A DNA stretch of 64,000 nucleotides, from NCBI RefSeq assembly GCF_041224595.1, contig NZ_JBGFGN010000116.1:51978-115977 (forward strand), read 5' to 3'. This DNA comes from Donghicola sp041224595. GTDB lineage: Bacteria > Pseudomonadota > Alphaproteobacteria > Rhodobacterales > Rhodobacteraceae. The notes beneath the pieces were generated by a model, which saw only the letters and a list, made by a program, of their open reading frames with translations, did not search any database and was not told the DNA's origin. Each line of letters opens with the position of its first letter. Within the stretch, counting starts at the first letter, position 1. The translations under genes were made by a program, and so were the position numbers. Positions 18,043 through 26,687 of this stretch are shown in pieces.

Positions 18043-18567
18043 TCAGGTCTGATCAAAGAAAGACATAGGTAGATAGTCTTTGATCCCGTGGAAAAACACG
18101 TCGATTTCCAAAGCCAGACCGAACTCGAATTCATTGAGCTCCGACCCGCTCCAGCGGTGGCGCTCTAGCCGTTCGAGGTAGCCATGGCGCGTCTGCTCAT
18201 CACGGTCGCTCAGGGGTAGCGTCTCGGCGGCGCGCAGCAGGTCGATGCGTTTGTGTACCTCGCGCATCCCAGAGAACGCTTCCATCATCACCCGCATCAG
18301 CATGGGGTCTTGGCGCCAGCTTCGGCCGCCGAACACCTCTTGGATGACACGGTTGCCCGCCCCAAGGCAGTCATAAGCCACACAGCCGCGGAAGCCCTCT
18401 TGCAGCAACCTGTCATGGATAGAGCAGCTGTGCCCCGTCAGATTGCGGCAGGGTTCGCAAGGGTTCTTGTCAAAGGCGAAATCCTCGCCCTTGTCAAAGG
18501 CCAGAACCAGACAGCACAGCGCCGCGCATTTCGAACAGTCGGTCTTGAGCAGATCGGGCTGGGTCAT
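18043..18567 (-). CDS. Cysteine-cluster protein, YkgJ-like
   Basis: The 174-residue cytoplasmic protein has an N-terminal DCSKCAALCC motif and further paired cysteines (PCEPCRNL, GHSCSIH, GCVAYDC), like the YkgJ/UPF0153 cysteine-cluster proteins that bind zinc or iron-sulphur. The C-terminal half is helical and ends in SFFDQT. Function unknown. ATG 18567 is chosen because the Cys cluster begins right after it; the in-frame extension to 18669 has no support. Confidence 0.65.
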   Translation of the reverse strand: MTQPDLLKTDCSKCAALCCLVLAFDKGEDFAFDKNPCEPCRNLTGHSCSIHDRLLQEGFRGCVAYDCLGAGNRVIQEVFGGRSWRQDPMLMRVMMEAFSGMREVHKRIDLLRAAETLPLSDRDEQTRHGYLERLERHRWSGSELNEFEFGLALEIDVFFHGIKDYLPMSFFDQT

Positions 18568-18801
18568 GGGGCGTGCGGCTTCCGGTTTTCGGTTCAAGAT
18601 GTCTCGGCGTATCCGCAAAATCGATGCAAAATGCAACAGGGATGGCGCGCGGCCAACGCCGCCGATCAAGGCTCTGTGTCACCCTAGGGCAAATGCGCAG
18701 CCTGATCCCTACGACCCTTTGATACTGGTCAGAGGCTGATCACACCGAGCTGTGATCCCGTGTTATTAGACAAGGCTGCGTCGCTCTCTCAGGATCGGGG
18801 T

Positions 18802-19773
18802 ATGATAAACAGACGCGCCTTTTTGTTGACCTCGAGTGCTGCCCTAGCCGCCCCGCATGTTGTGCGGGCCCAAGGCAGTTTGGACACCGTGCTTGCGGAT
18901 CTGCCGCAGATGCATTCCCTGCAGGTCCAGCGGGGGGGTGACGTCATTTTCGCCAAAGCGCCGCGCGGGCGCGGATTGCATACCCCCGCAAACATCAAGT
19001 CGTGTTCCAAGAGCATCGTTGCCCTGTTGCTAGGCAGTGTGCTGGACACCGGCGAAATCCCTGACGTTCGCGCCAGCTTGGCCGAAGTGGCACCCGACCT
19101 GATCCCATCGGGCGCGACCCAAGGTGTCGGGGCGATCACCATGGAGGATCTGGTGAGCTTGCGCGCAGGTCTCGAGCGGACATCAGGTGGCAACTACGGC
19201 GCGTGGGTCAACTCACAGAACTGGGTCGCCGATGCCCTACGCCGCCCCATGGTCGCTGAACCCGGCGGCCGAATGCTATATTCCACCGGCTCCACCCACG
19301 TCTTGGGCGCCGCATTGACCGAAGCAACGGGACAAAGCTTGCTTGCTCTGGCCCGAAGCCGGATCGGCAACCCGATGGGCATTGAAATCCCGCCGTGGAC
19401 CCGTGATCCCCAAGGCTACTACATGGGCGGCAACGAAATGGCCTTGCGTCCAAGTGACATGCTGAAAATCGCGGCAATGGTGCGTGATGGCGGGGCCTTT
19501 GGCGGCACGCAAGTTATCCCCACAAGCTGGATTGCGGCGTCGATGCAGCCTCGGGCGCGGTCGCCTTGGTCCGGCCTAGGCTACGGCTACGGCTGGTTTT
19601 TGTCTGACAGCGGTTATGTTCTGGGCAGAGGATACGGCGGGCAGATCATCGCGGCGCATCCGGAGCGGAACCTTGCGATTGCCGTAACGTCAGACCCGCT
19701 GCAACCAGCGCGATCCGATGGATATTTCGGGGATTTGATGCGGGTTCTTGAGGGACCGGTTCTGGCGGTCTAA
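18802..19773 (+). CDS. Secreted serine hydrolase, beta-lactamase/transpeptidase fold
   Basis: The 323-residue protein has a Tat-like signal peptide (NRRAFLLTSSAALAAPHVVRA) and class C beta-lactamase-like motifs: the SxxK box SCSK in KSCSKSIVALLLG, a Tyr box YSTGSTHVLGAAL, and a late GYGGQIIAAHP in place of the KTG triad. It is probably a periplasmic esterase or peptidase rather than an antibiotic-resistance enzyme. It ends convergent with the GST gene, overlapping by 4 bases. Confidence 0.8.
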   Translation: MINRRAFLLTSSAALAAPHVVRAQGSLDTVLADLPQMHSLQVQRGGDVIFAKAPRGRGLHTPANIKSCSKSIVALLLGSVLDTGEIPDVRASLAEVAPDLIPSGATQGVGAITMEDLVSLRAGLERTSGGNYGAWVNSQNWVADALRRPMVAEPGGRMLYSTGSTHVLGAALTEATGQSLLALARSRIGNPMGIEIPPWTRDPQGYYMGGNEMALRPSDMLKIAAMVRDGGAFGGTQVIPTSWIAASMQPRARSPWSGLGYGYGWFLSDSGYVLGRGYGGQIIAAHPERNLAIAVTSDPLQPARSDGYFGDLMRVLEGPVLAV

Positions 19774-20405
19774 CCAAAGATCACCGGCGTATCGCCTTCG
19801 TGCCATTGAGAGTACTTTGGCATCACGCGGGCAAAGGCATCACTTTGTAGAAAGCGATCCAGCCAGCCGATCAGATGGGGCCACGGCTGCGCATCAAACC
19901 AAGGGCGATCAATATAGGCGAACTGCCTGACAAAGGGCAGGATCGCCAAATCGGCCAGTGTCTCCTGCTTTCCAAACAGCCAATGTCCCGCTGCCAATCG
20001 GCGCTCCAGATCCATCAGATGCGCAACGGCTTTGGCCCGTTCTACCTCGGGGTCATGCTGGGGATAGCGCGTCGTGTACTTGGTATGGTCCAGCGCAGAT
20101 TTGAAAGGCCCATCGTTCACGGCAATCAGGTCCCATCCCTCTGACGGCATCTCGAGCAGACCCGCAGGATCACGTTGCCGCAACGCCCACACCATGATGT
20201 CGAGGCTTTCGTCGATCACCTCCGCACCGATACGCAGCGCCGGAACCGTACCAGAGGGCGACGTGTCCAGAAATGCCGCAGGCTTGTCCCGCAGCACGAC
20301 CTCGCGCAGCTCGACGCGGACGCCGGCGCTGAGCAGCCCCAAACGAGCGCGCATCGCATAGGGACACCGGCGAAAGCTATAGAGAATGGGCAATGTGGGG
20401 GACAT
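19770..20405 (-). CDS. Glutathione S-transferase family protein
   Basis: The 211-residue protein has an N-terminal thioredoxin-like domain with FRRCPYAMRARLGL (glutaredoxin-like CPYA), the cis-Pro block SGTVPALRIG and the DESLDIM glutathione-binding loop, then an all-helical C-terminal domain. A role in glutathione-dependent detoxification is likely; substrate unknown. It lies 78 bases after eutC on the same strand and may be co-transcribed with it. Confidence 0.85.
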   Translation of the reverse strand: MSPTLPILYSFRRCPYAMRARLGLLSAGVRVELREVVLRDKPAAFLDTSPSGTVPALRIGAEVIDESLDIMVWALRQRDPAGLLEMPSEGWDLIAVNDGPFKSALDHTKYTTRYPQHDPEVERAKAVAHLMDLERRLAAGHWLFGKQETLADLAILPFVRQFAYIDRPWFDAQPWPHLIGWLDRFLQSDAFARVMPKYSQWHEGDTPVIFG

Positions 20406-20483
20406 GCAGAGAGGTTCTGTTCCAAGGGCGCGGGTTCGGGGCAGGATAGAGTGCCGCACGCCCAAGGGAAAGCAGGTGTCGCT

Positions 20484-21251
20484 TCAGAGCCCGGACGGCA
20501 AAGCAGGCCCGCTGTCACCGCGTGCAATTGCCGCCGCGTTTTCCTTGAGCCCCGTACCCGTCAAGCCCCGACGCAGCGCTTCGCGGCAGAGCCAAGCAAT
20601 CTTGGTGGCAGCCGTTTCATAGTCCATGCCGCCCTGCATGTGGATGTTCGACAGGCAATTGCGGGCAGAATCCCGCGTGCCGGGGGTTGGGGCGTAGGTC
20701 AGATAAGCACCAAGGCTGTCAGCGACCGTCAAACCCGGCCGTTCTCCGACCAAGAGAACCGTGAGCTTGGCCCCCAGGGCCGCGCCGATTTCATCGCCGA
20801 TGGCAACGCGGGCTTGGGTGGCAATGATGACCGGTCCAACCGTCAGTCCCTGAAGTTTCGGCAGAGTGTGGTGGATGACTGGGGACGCATGGGACTGCAT
20901 GGCAGTCGATGAAAGACCATCAGCCACTACGAACGCGACATCACAGGGGCTTTGGCCGGTCAGTTTGCCCGCCTCGCCCTGCCCCAATGTGCGCCCCAGA
21001 TCGGGCCGACGCAGATAGGTCACGCGATCAGGTGCCGCAGAGGCGACTTGAATGGTCCCGAGTGGTTTCAGCTCTGCGGTCAACGCGTCCACATCTAATT
21101 CGGAATGCACCGCGTCCCGCGCGCGCGCATGGGCGAACTGAAAATCGAGCGTTGCTTTGGTCGGCTGTGCCGCCCCTGCCCGCCCCAGCCCAATCCGTGC
21201 CGGAGTCGCCGCCCGCAGTTTAGCCCATGGGTCTTTGGCCAGATCGCTCAT
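20484..21251 (-). CDS. eutC: Ethanolamine ammonia-lyase small subunit
   Basis: The 255-residue protein has the EutC hallmarks RIGLGRAGAAQPT, DVAFVVADGLSSTAMQSHA and GERPGLTVADSLGAYLTYAP, plus a C-terminal Cys-rich DSARNCLSNIH. With EutB it forms the adenosylcobalamin-dependent lyase that splits ethanolamine into acetaldehyde and ammonia. It overlaps eutB by 4 bases (ATGA). No microcompartment shell genes are present, so this is the simple cytoplasmic form. Confidence 0.95.
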   Translation of the reverse strand: MSDLAKDPWAKLRAATPARIGLGRAGAAQPTKATLDFQFAHARARDAVHSELDVDALTAELKPLGTIQVASAAPDRVTYLRRPDLGRTLGQGEAGKLTGQSPCDVAFVVADGLSSTAMQSHASPVIHHTLPKLQGLTVGPVIIATQARVAIGDEIGAALGAKLTVLLVGERPGLTVADSLGAYLTYAPTPGTRDSARNCLSNIHMQGGMDYETAATKIAWLCREALRRGLTGTGLKENAAAIARGDSGPALPSGL

Positions 21252-22630
21252 CCGTTTGCTCCAATCAGGCGCTGCGCACCGGCAGCGCTGTCAATCAGGT
21301 GGCCCTCTTCGGTCAGCATTCCCATTTTCGACAGCCATGCCTCGAATTCGGGCGCTGCCTTGTAGCCAAGGGAATTGCGCAGAAAGGCCATGTCGTGGAA
21401 CGACAGGCTCTGGTAGTTCAGCATGATGTCATCCGCGCCCGGCACGGCGATCAGGAAATGCGCGCCCGCGACGGTCAGCAGGGTCATCAGAACATCCATG
21501 TCGTTCTGGTCAGCTTCTGCGTGATTGGTGTAGCAGACGTCACAGCCCATCGGCAGCCCCAGCAGCTTGCCGCAGAAGTGATCCTCGAGGCCGGCGCGAA
21601 TGATCTCTTTGCCGTCATACAGGTATTCCGGTCCGATAAAGCCGACCACGGTATTCACCAGCAGCGGGTCAACAGCGCGGCAAACCGCGTAGGCGCGTGC
21701 CTCCATCGTTTGTTGGTCGATCCCGTGATGGGCATTGGCAGACAGGGCCGACCCCTGCCCCGTTTCCAGATACATGACGTTGTTGCCCACAGTCCCGCGG
21801 TTCAGGCTCAGGGCGGCCTCGCGGGCCTCTTGCAACATCGACAGCGTCACGCCAAAGCCTTCGTTCGCGGCCTGTGATCCGGCAACGGACTGGAACACCA
21901 GATCAACGGGGGCGCCGCCCTCGATCATTTCGATGGTGTTGGTGACATGGGTCAGAATGCAGGTCTGGGTGGGTATGTCGAAACGCGTGCGCAAATCCTC
22001 GAGCATGGTCAGCAGCTCGGACGCGGTGGCGACATTGTCTGTGGCGGGGTTGATGCCAATCACCGCATCCCCGCAACCAAAGGTCAAACCATCCAGTGTC
22101 GAGGCCGCGATCCCGCGCAGGTCATCTGTGGGGTGGTTGGGTTGCAGACGCGATCCCAAACGGCCGGGCAACCCGAGCGTGTTGCGAAAGGCGCTTGTGA
22201 CCCGAATTCTTCGCGTCACGTTCATCAAATCGCGGTTGCGCATCAGCTTGGAGACAGCGGCGGCCATCTCGGGCGTCAAACCGGGGGCGAGAGCCGCCAG
22301 AACCGGCCCCGTTGCCGCATCGGACAAGAGCCAATCACGAAACTGCCCCACCGTCATATGGGCAACAGGCGCAAAGGCAGCGGAGTCGTGTGTGTCCATA
22401 ATCAGGCGGGTGACTTCGTCAGCCTCGTAGGGCACCAAAGCCTCGGTCAAGAATGTCTTGAGCGGGACATCGGCCAAAATCATCTGGGCCGCGACGCGGG
22501 CGACTTCGGACTCTGCTGCAATCCCGGCCAGCGCATCGCCGGATCTGGCAGGTGTCGCAGCCGCCAGCAGCGCGGCAAGGGTCTCGAACCGGTGGAACTC
22601 GCCGCCGAGGGCGATGCGATAAAGCGTCAT
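21248..22630 (-). CDS. eutB: Ethanolamine ammonia-lyase large subunit
   Basis: The 460-residue protein matches the length and sequence of EutB. Visible family blocks include NPATDNVATASELLTMLEDL, FQSVAGSQAANEGFGVTL, YLETGQGSALSANAHHG, NTVVGFIGPEYLYDGKEI and the C-terminal GADDIMLNYQSLSFHD. It carries the catalytic TIM barrel and the cobalamin site. It follows the TRAP binding-protein gene by 105 bases, with a hairpin between, and overlaps eutC. Confidence 0.95.
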   Translation of the reverse strand: MTLYRIALGGEFHRFETLAALLAAATPARSGDALAGIAAESEVARVAAQMILADVPLKTFLTEALVPYEADEVTRLIMDTHDSAAFAPVAHMTVGQFRDWLLSDAATGPVLAALAPGLTPEMAAAVSKLMRNRDLMNVTRRIRVTSAFRNTLGLPGRLGSRLQPNHPTDDLRGIAASTLDGLTFGCGDAVIGINPATDNVATASELLTMLEDLRTRFDIPTQTCILTHVTNTIEMIEGGAPVDLVFQSVAGSQAANEGFGVTLSMLQEAREAALSLNRGTVGNNVMYLETGQGSALSANAHHGIDQQTMEARAYAVCRAVDPLLVNTVVGFIGPEYLYDGKEIIRAGLEDHFCGKLLGLPMGCDVCYTNHAEADQNDMDVLMTLLTVAGAHFLIAVPGADDIMLNYQSLSFHDMAFLRNSLGYKAAPEFEAWLSKMGMLTEEGHLIDSAAGAQRLIGANG

Positions 22631-22658
22631 ATCAAAGCCGAAAAGTTAAATCGTCAGA

Positions 22659-22690
22659 CCGAACGGCGGCAGGGACCAACCGCCGTTCGG
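22659..22690 (-). terminator. Intercistronic hairpin between dctP and eutB
   Basis: A perfect 11-bp inverted repeat (CCGAACGGCGG at 22659-22669, CCGCCGTTCGG at 22680-22690) with a 10-base loop separates the TRAP operon from eutB. It lacks a clean U-tract on the minus strand. It may be a partial terminator or a 3'-end stabiliser that raises dctP mRNA relative to eutBC. Confidence 0.5.
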
Positions 22691-22735
22691 GTGTGCATCG
22701 GGAAAAGAGCACCTGCCCATTTCCCGAAACAGGTC

Positions 22736-23812
22736 TTAGCGGTAGGGGTAGCCCGCCTTTTCCATGGTCGCGGCATAGGTCTTGAACGCATCGACCACGC
22801 GCTGGGGACGGCCGCCCTTGGAGGCGATCTGGTCCCAGAACTTTTCTGCGTCTTTTACGACGGTCGACCATTCGTCCTGCGGGATCGAGGTCAGTTCCAT
22901 CTTTTCGCCTTCGACGCGCAGTTTCGCTTCGCCGCCCCAGTACCAAGTTGCGCGGTAGTAGTGCGACTGGTCGATGGTGATCTTGAACAGCTCTTGCAGG
23001 TGCGGGGGCACTTTGTTCCAGCTTTCGGTGTTCGCAAAGTACGAGCCGAACCAAGCGCCGGTGACCGAGTTGGTCAGAGCGTAGTTACAGATATCGGCCC
23101 AACCGACCTCGTAGGCTTCGGTAAAGCCACACCATGCCACGCCGTCCAGTTCACCGGTCTGAAGCGCGACTTCGACGTCATCCCACGGCACGGTCACAGG
23201 GATCAGGCCGTACTGGGACAGGAAACGGCCAGCGGTCGGCACGCCAAAGACGCGCTTGCCGCGCATGTCCGCCAGCGAACGGATCGGATCTTTGGTAAAG
23301 ATGTGCAGGGGATCCCATGCGCCAGCCGACAGCCAGGTCACATTGTCGACCTCGTCATAGGCTTCTTTCCAGATCTCGTTCAGGCCGTAGTAGTTGAACA
23401 GCGCCGGCACGTCGAGCGAGTAGCGGGTCGCAAAGGGGAAGTAACCGCCAAAGACCGAGATATCGACGGGCGACGCCATCGAGGCTTCGTCGGACTGGAC
23501 CGCATCCAGGGTGCCGTTCTGCAGGGCGCGGAACAGCTCGCCTGTGGGGACCAGCTGGTCGGCGTAGTACAGCTCGATTTCCATCTCGCCATTCGCGGCG
23601 GTGTTGAACGCCTCGATCTGGGGCTTGATCACGTGGGCCCCCAGAGGCGCACCCGAGTAGGTCTGCAAGCGCCACTTGAGCGGGCCCTGCTGCGCGATCA
23701 CCGCGGGCGCGGCCAGGGTCGAGGCCGCAGCCCCCAGAGCCGAGGTTGTCATGAACTTACGACGCGAGGTCAAAATCTGTTCGGAGGTCGATTTCTGTTT
23801 TTTATCAGTCAT
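22736..23812 (-). CDS. TRAP transporter solute-binding protein (DctP)
   Basis: The 358-residue protein begins with a Tat-type signal (SRRKFMTTSALGAAASTLAAPAVIA) and has a DctP fold of the TakP-like branch: LKWRLQTYSGAPLGAHVI, PLHIFTKDPIRSLADMRGKR (solute carboxylate-binding region) and LDGVAWCGFTEAYEVG. It binds the substrate in the periplasm for the adjacent DctQM. The ATG at 23812 has GTGAGAG 9 bases upstream; that GTG (23824) is itself an in-frame alternative. The ligand cannot be read from sequence; an organic acid is the family norm. Confidence 0.88.
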   Translation of the reverse strand: MTDKKQKSTSEQILTSRRKFMTTSALGAAASTLAAPAVIAQQGPLKWRLQTYSGAPLGAHVIKPQIEAFNTAANGEMEIELYYADQLVPTGELFRALQNGTLDAVQSDEASMASPVDISVFGGYFPFATRYSLDVPALFNYYGLNEIWKEAYDEVDNVTWLSAGAWDPLHIFTKDPIRSLADMRGKRVFGVPTAGRFLSQYGLIPVTVPWDDVEVALQTGELDGVAWCGFTEAYEVGWADICNYALTNSVTGAWFGSYFANTESWNKVPPHLQELFKITIDQSHYYRATWYWGGEAKLRVEGEKMELTSIPQDEWSTVVKDAEKFWDQIASKGGRPQRVVDAFKTYAATMEKAGYPYR

Positions 23813-23860
23813 TTGTACTCTCACTGTTGGTTAAAGTTGGAACGCGAGGGGGACAGGTGA

Positions 23861-25192
23861 TCAGTTCCGCACAGCCTCTGGCAGCCAGAGCGCGATCTGA
23901 GGGAACAGCATTACCAGCGCGATGGTGAACGTCATCATCGCGACGAACGGCCAAATCGAACGGTAAATATCGGGAAGGGTGATTTCCTTGGGCGCCATGG
24001 CCCGCATCAGGAACAGGTTATAGCCAAAGGGCGGCGTGATATACGCGATCTGGCAGGTCATGGTGTACAGGACGCCGAACCAGATCAGCTGGTTGTCAAA
24101 ACCCAGATCCAGCGTCTTGACCAGCGGCACGTACAGGGGCGCCACAATGACCAGCATCGCGGTGTCATCCAGAAACATGCCCATGATGACAAAGCTGATC
24201 TGCATCATGATGATCACCTGCCACGGGGTCAGTTCCCAGTTGTTGATGAACAGGTTCTCGATTGCGCGGACCGCGCCGATCCCATCAAAGACGGCACCAA
24301 AGGCCAGAGCGGCAAGGATCAGCCACAAGAACATGCAGGACACGCCAAGGGTTTTACGCGCGATCTCGTGCATCATTTTCAACGTGAAACGGCGTTTGAT
24401 GATTGCCGCCAGCGTCGCAGCGGTCGCGCCCACGGCCGAGCTTTCCACCAGCGAGGTCACGCCCATCACAAACAGGCCAGTCATGGCAAAGAAGATGGCA
24501 AAGGGGATGATGCCCGCTTGCAGCAGCTTCAGCTTTTCACGCAGGGGCATGTCCAGCTCTTCGTCGCTGAGAACCGGCGCGAGCGAGGGGTTCACCTTGA
24601 CGCGGATCAGCACGTAGACGACGAACATCACCGCCATCATCAGGCCCGGAACCACACCGGCAAGCCACAGTTGGCTGACGGGCTGGCGTGCGATCATCGC
24701 GAACAGCACCATCACGACCGAGGGCGGCACCAGAATACCCAGCGAAGAGCCCCCTTGGACGACGCCGGTGATCAGCACCTTGTCATAGCCGCGGCGCAGC
24801 ATCTCGGGCAGGGCGATGGTCGCACCGATGGCCATACCCGCCACCGACAGACCATTCATGGCCGAGATGATGACCATCAAGAAGATCGTTCCGATGGCCA
24901 ACCCGCCCCCGAGCTTACCCAGCCAGACGTGCAGCATTTTATAGAGGTCTTCGGCGATGCCCGCCTCGGACAAAACGTAGCCCATGTAGATAAACAGGGG
25001 CAGCGTCAGCATGGGGATCCAGTTGAACAGCTTGAAGGTGGCCGAGAACGGGATCTCGATCCCGCCATTTCCGTAGAGCAGCAGCACCATGATCGACGCC
25101 ACAAATCCGATGGCGGCAAAGACGCGCTGACCCGTCAGCAGCAGCACCATCATTGATGCAAACATGGTTAGGGCGATTAGTTCGTAACTCAT
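23861..25192 (-). CDS. TRAP transporter large permease (DctM)
   Basis: The 443-residue membrane protein has about twelve hydrophobic segments with DctM family blocks: VFAAIGFVASIMVLL near the N-terminus, NGLSVAGMAIGATIALPEML, GGSSLGILVPPSVVMVLFA and the C-terminal TPPFGYNLFLMRAMAP. It carries out sodium-coupled transport with DctQ and DctP. Its start codon overlaps the last base of dctQ, and dctP follows 48 bases later. Confidence 0.92.
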   Translation of the reverse strand: MSYELIALTMFASMMVLLLTGQRVFAAIGFVASIMVLLLYGNGGIEIPFSATFKLFNWIPMLTLPLFIYMGYVLSEAGIAEDLYKMLHVWLGKLGGGLAIGTIFLMVIISAMNGLSVAGMAIGATIALPEMLRRGYDKVLITGVVQGGSSLGILVPPSVVMVLFAMIARQPVSQLWLAGVVPGLMMAVMFVVYVLIRVKVNPSLAPVLSDEELDMPLREKLKLLQAGIIPFAIFFAMTGLFVMGVTSLVESSAVGATAATLAAIIKRRFTLKMMHEIARKTLGVSCMFLWLILAALAFGAVFDGIGAVRAIENLFINNWELTPWQVIIMMQISFVIMGMFLDDTAMLVIVAPLYVPLVKTLDLGFDNQLIWFGVLYTMTCQIAYITPPFGYNLFLMRAMAPKEITLPDIYRSIWPFVAMMTFTIALVMLFPQIALWLPEAVRN

Positions 25193-25722
25193 TATGCGGC
25201 GTCCTTGGCCGAAGCGGTCAACGGAGTGCCCCGCAGGTCGGCGATGTGTTTGATAATTTCAGCAACGGTTTGAAGGATCATGAGCACCAGACAGCCCACC
25301 ATCAGCGCTTTGATCGGCACCAAAGAGGGGTTCCACATAGAGAACCTGCGCTCGTCGGTCTGGATCGCGTATTCGAGCGAAGAGATGCCCCCGATCAGCA
25401 TGACCACCAGATAGAAGAGCAGGCAGAAGATGGTGACCAGATCGATCCATGTCTTGCCCTTGGGCGACAGGCGGTCATACAGCAGGTCCATGCGCACATG
25501 GTCCCCGTCTTTCATCGTTTTGGCCCCGCCCATGAAGTAGTAGGCGGCCAGAATGAACTGGGCCAGTTCGATGCACCAATGCAGATAGATTTGCATCCCA
25601 CTGCTGACGGCATCAAGGATCAGGATAAAGACCATCGCAAAGATCAGGTACATCGCGATGATGCCCGTCACGTCCGAGATCCTGTCCGTCAGCCGGACGT
25701 ATTTTTTTATGAGTTCAGGCAT
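25192..25722 (-). CDS. TRAP transporter small permease (DctQ)
   Basis: The 176-residue protein has four hydrophobic helices and the DctQ-typical EPLN-like loop; HVRMDLLYDRLSPKGKTWIDL is the conserved cytoplasmic block. It supports DctM. It starts 12 bases after the DeoR-family gene, so regulator and transporter form one transcription unit. Confidence 0.9.
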   Translation of the reverse strand: MPELIKKYVRLTDRISDVTGIIAMYLIFAMVFILILDAVSSGMQIYLHWCIELAQFILAAYYFMGGAKTMKDGDHVRMDLLYDRLSPKGKTWIDLVTIFCLLFYLVVMLIGGISSLEYAIQTDERRFSMWNPSLVPIKALMVGCLVLMILQTVAEIIKHIADLRGTPLTASAKDAA

Positions 25723-25734
25723 AGGCTACTCGCA

Positions 25735-26493
25735 TCAAGGCAAGGTGACCCCGGCCGCCTGAAGAGCCGCGGCAAGCGGTTCCGGCGGTGGGGTCATGGT
25801 CAAAAGGGTGTCAATTTCGGTCAGATCGCAGGCGCGAAAGCCAGCGCGGCGCCCGTATTTCGAAGCGTGGGCCAGAAACATCACGTTCTCGGAGCGGCGC
25901 AGGATCGCACGGGCAATGTCAGCCTCGTGATGGTCGGAAAAGGTAACGCCCGCGTCTTCGTCCAGACCGGTCAGGGTCATGACAGCATGGTCCGCCTGAA
26001 ACTTCTCGATCTGTTCAATCACCATGGCGCCCACGGTTTGCTGGTTTCCCCCAGCAAACGCACCGCCAAGGAGGAACAGTTTGACCCGCGGCGCAGCGTA
26101 GAGTTTTTGCGCGATCAGGACAGAATTCGTGATCACGGTCAGATCGGGCAGGTCCAGCAGAGCCTCGCACGCCAGCAGTGTAGAGGAACCGGTGTCCATG
26201 AAGAGCGTATCACCAGGCTTGATCTCGGAGCGGAGTTTCTGACCGATCACACGCTTTTCATCCGTGTCTTCGGTCATACGCTCGGCAAAGCTAGGTTCGG
26301 AATGAAGGCGCGCGGGCTTCGCGCCCCCGTGAACTTTGCGCACGTGCCCTTCTTCGGACAGGCGCGCCAGATCACGGCGAATGGTCTCGACCGAAACGCC
26401 GTAGATCTCGGCCAGCGTGTCGACGCTGACCTCGCCCTCGGCGGTCACATGGCCGGCGATTTCCCGGCGGCGGTCCTGCGGTTTCAGCCCCAT
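25735..26493 (-). CDS. DeoR-family (GlpR-like) transcriptional regulator
   Basis: The 252-residue protein has an N-terminal DeoR helix-turn-helix (RRREIAGHVTAEGEVSVDTLAEIYGVSVETIRRDLARL) and a C-terminal sugar-phosphate sensor domain (DTLFMDTGSSTLLACEAL, GGAFAGGNQQTVGAMV). Such proteins usually repress until a phosphorylated sugar or polyol binds. It lies between the TRAP-eutBC operon and the divergent dehydrogenase-kinase operon and probably controls both. ATG 26493 is favoured (GGGGAC upstream); ATG 26505 and TTG 26508 are alternatives. Confidence 0.88.
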   Translation of the reverse strand: MGLKPQDRRREIAGHVTAEGEVSVDTLAEIYGVSVETIRRDLARLSEEGHVRKVHGGAKPARLHSEPSFAERMTEDTDEKRVIGQKLRSEIKPGDTLFMDTGSSTLLACEALLDLPDLTVITNSVLIAQKLYAAPRVKLFLLGGAFAGGNQQTVGAMVIEQIEKFQADHAVMTLTGLDEDAGVTFSDHHEADIARAILRRSENVMFLAHASKYGRRAGFRACDLTEIDTLLTMTPPPEPLAAALQAAGVTLP

Positions 26494-26554
26494 ATGGGTC
26501 CCCATCAAAGTCGATGTTACTGCGCAATTTCGTGGCGCTTCTGCCTTTAATGGG

Positions 26555-26631
26555 TGCCCGAATGCCTATTCGGTCAACACATCACCGACTGTTCAGGCAT
26601 ATTTCGGGCAAAAATATTGACCGTTCGGGCA
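26555..26631. promoter_or_regulatory. Operator array for DeoR-type regulator
   Basis: The divergent gap contains TGCCCGAA at 26555-26562 and repeats of TTCGGGCA at 26603 and 26624, with variants TTCGGTCA at 26569 and TTCAGGCA at 26592. Distances of 11, 21 and 23 bases place them on one face of the helix. This resembles the multiple half-site operators of DeoR-family repressors. Confidence 0.5.
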
Positions 26632-26687
26632 TGTTTGCGCAGAAAATTAGCAGAAGCTTTACGAAACCGTCACAAAAGGACGACCCA

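Noticed and set aside
21947..23860. Long open frame (637 codons) on the plus strand opposite eutB and dctP
   Set aside because: Both opposite genes are unmistakable family members, and the plus-strand product has no recognisable motif; it is an effect of GC-rich codon use.
25153..26550. Long plus-strand open frame opposite dctQ and the DeoR regulator
   Set aside because: It covers two clear genes and an operator and has a composition typical of antisense frames.
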